Source: Bacteroidaceae bacterium
GTDB taxonomy: Bacteria; Bacteroidota; Bacteroidia; Bacteroidales; Bacteroidaceae
Direction of reading: 5' to 3'
Assembly: GCA_017617575.1 (NCBI GenBank)
Contig: JAFZVY010000097.1
Location: 1 to 47,774 of the forward strand
DNA length: 47,774 nt
Positions 47,431 through 47,774 of this stretch are shown here, in pieces. The position numbers were made by a program, and so were the translations under genes. How positions within the stretch are numbered: position 1 is the stretch's first letter; every line of letters starts with the position of its first letter. The notes under the pieces were generated by a model, which was not told the DNA's origin, searched no databases, and worked only from the letters and a program-made list of their open reading frames with translations.

Positions 47431-47774
47431 AACTGTCGGAGGAAAACAGAGAGGCACTGATTGCCCTATACACAGAGAAAGCCGACGAAACAATGGCTGA
47501 GGTACAAGTGGCTATCGATGCAGAGAAATGGAGCATGGCAGCAAACAGGCTATACTATGCGCTCCTTCATATTCTTACAGCATTATTCATAAAAGACGGA
47601 CACCCAACCGCAACACACTTAGGTGCGAAGATGACACTCGGCTTACACTATGTAAAAACAGGCATAATAACACAAGAGCAAGGCAGACTTTTCTCTCGAC
47701 TGGAAACACTAAGAGAGAAAGCTGACTACGATTGTTTCTTCAAGGCAGACAAAGACGACATCGACACATATTAC
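47427..47774 (+). CDS. HEPN-domain protein, partner of the MNT (cut by the window end)
   Basis: The first 116 codons are present. The HEPN fold shows in ALIALYTEKADETMAEVQVA and in the conserved helix NRLYYALLHILTALFIKDG, where R and H have the R-x6-H spacing of the 'RxYYAxxH' HEPN branch. A later segment YDCFFKADKDDIDTY follows. It overlaps the MNT stop by ATGA. HEPN proteins in such pairs are RNases or RNA-binding toxins. The gene continues beyond 47774. Confidence 0.82.
   Translation, partial: MKLSEENREALIALYTEKADETMAEVQVAIDAEKWSMAANRLYYALLHILTALFIKDGHPTATHLGAKMTLGLHYVKTGIITQEQGRLFSRLETLREKADYDCFFKADKDDIDTYY

Noticed and set aside
1-47774. tRNA, rRNA or tmRNA genes
   Set aside because: I looked for T-loop-like GGTTCGAATCC segments and other hallmark sequences and saw none. 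A covariance-model scan would be needed to exclude them fully.

Overview
The window reads as a chromosome segment from a Bacteroidota bacterium, most likely Bacteroidales and probably Prevotellaceae. Many genes are preceded by the Bacteroidota promoter signature (-33 TTTG, about 20 bp, -7 TAnnTTTG), Shine-Dalgarno sequences are rare, and the gene families are typical of the group: TamB-like giant protein, fimbrillin-like lipoproteins, outer-membrane beta-barrel family 3 receptor, DUF3160, YfhO, DUF4419. The species assignment is inference.

Layout. 1-5.4 kb: tamB-like gene divergent from a MarC-family gene. 5.5-7.9 kb: two accessory genes, a YhcG/DUF1016 PDDEXK nuclease-like protein and a membrane-anchored putative phage abortive-infection protein. 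8.0-10.2 kb: a small peptide with an ILAGS motif followed by a fimbrillin-like/FISUMP lipoprotein, behind a roughly 400-nt structured leader. 11.3-18.6 kb: housekeeping genes (mdh, threonine aldolase, gamma carbonic anhydrase, a membrane protein, DUF2752, Kdo transferase, gltX). 18.8-28.8 kb: cell-envelope genes (TonB-type receptor, CapA, DUF3160, a lipoprotein, YfhO), interrupted at 21.4-21.9 kb by gene debris (a helicase tail and half of a HigA-type antitoxin). 29.4-31.2 kb: DUF4419 protein. 31.5-37.0 kb: aromatic 2-oxoacid pathway (aminotransferase, paaK, iorB, iorA). 37.3-39.2 kb: a radical-SAM peptide-modification cluster (Cys-rich ILAGS precursor, SPASM radical SAM enzyme, PqqD). 40.0-42.9 kb: Fic protein, omega-amidase-like nitrilase, queC. 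43.1-43.9 kb: PIN toxin-antitoxin pair between direct repeats. 44.0-45.5 kb: a second ILAGS peptide plus fimbrillin-like lipoprotein. 45.8-47.8 kb: GNAT-like protein and an MNT-HEPN pair cut by the window end.

The most unusual coding signal is a family of three short peptides at three separate loci. All share an N-terminal half of the form MK..(N)Y/F..P......R.[SN]ILAGS and then diverge. One precedes a radical-SAM/PqqD pair and carries five cysteines; the other two each sit just upstream of a fimbrillin-like lipoprotein. This suggests a common leader used for peptides of different fate.

The intergenic DNA is also unusual. (i) Arrays of A/T-rich 7-bp words lie at gene ends, and in six genes the stop codon itself belongs to the array. 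(ii) Spacer arrays use a word that differs from locus to locus but share an 11- or 22-bp period. (iii) G/C-rich hairpin repeats start directly at stop codons. (iv) There are dispersed inverted-repeat elements in several copies. No rRNA, tRNA or CRISPR array was recognised.
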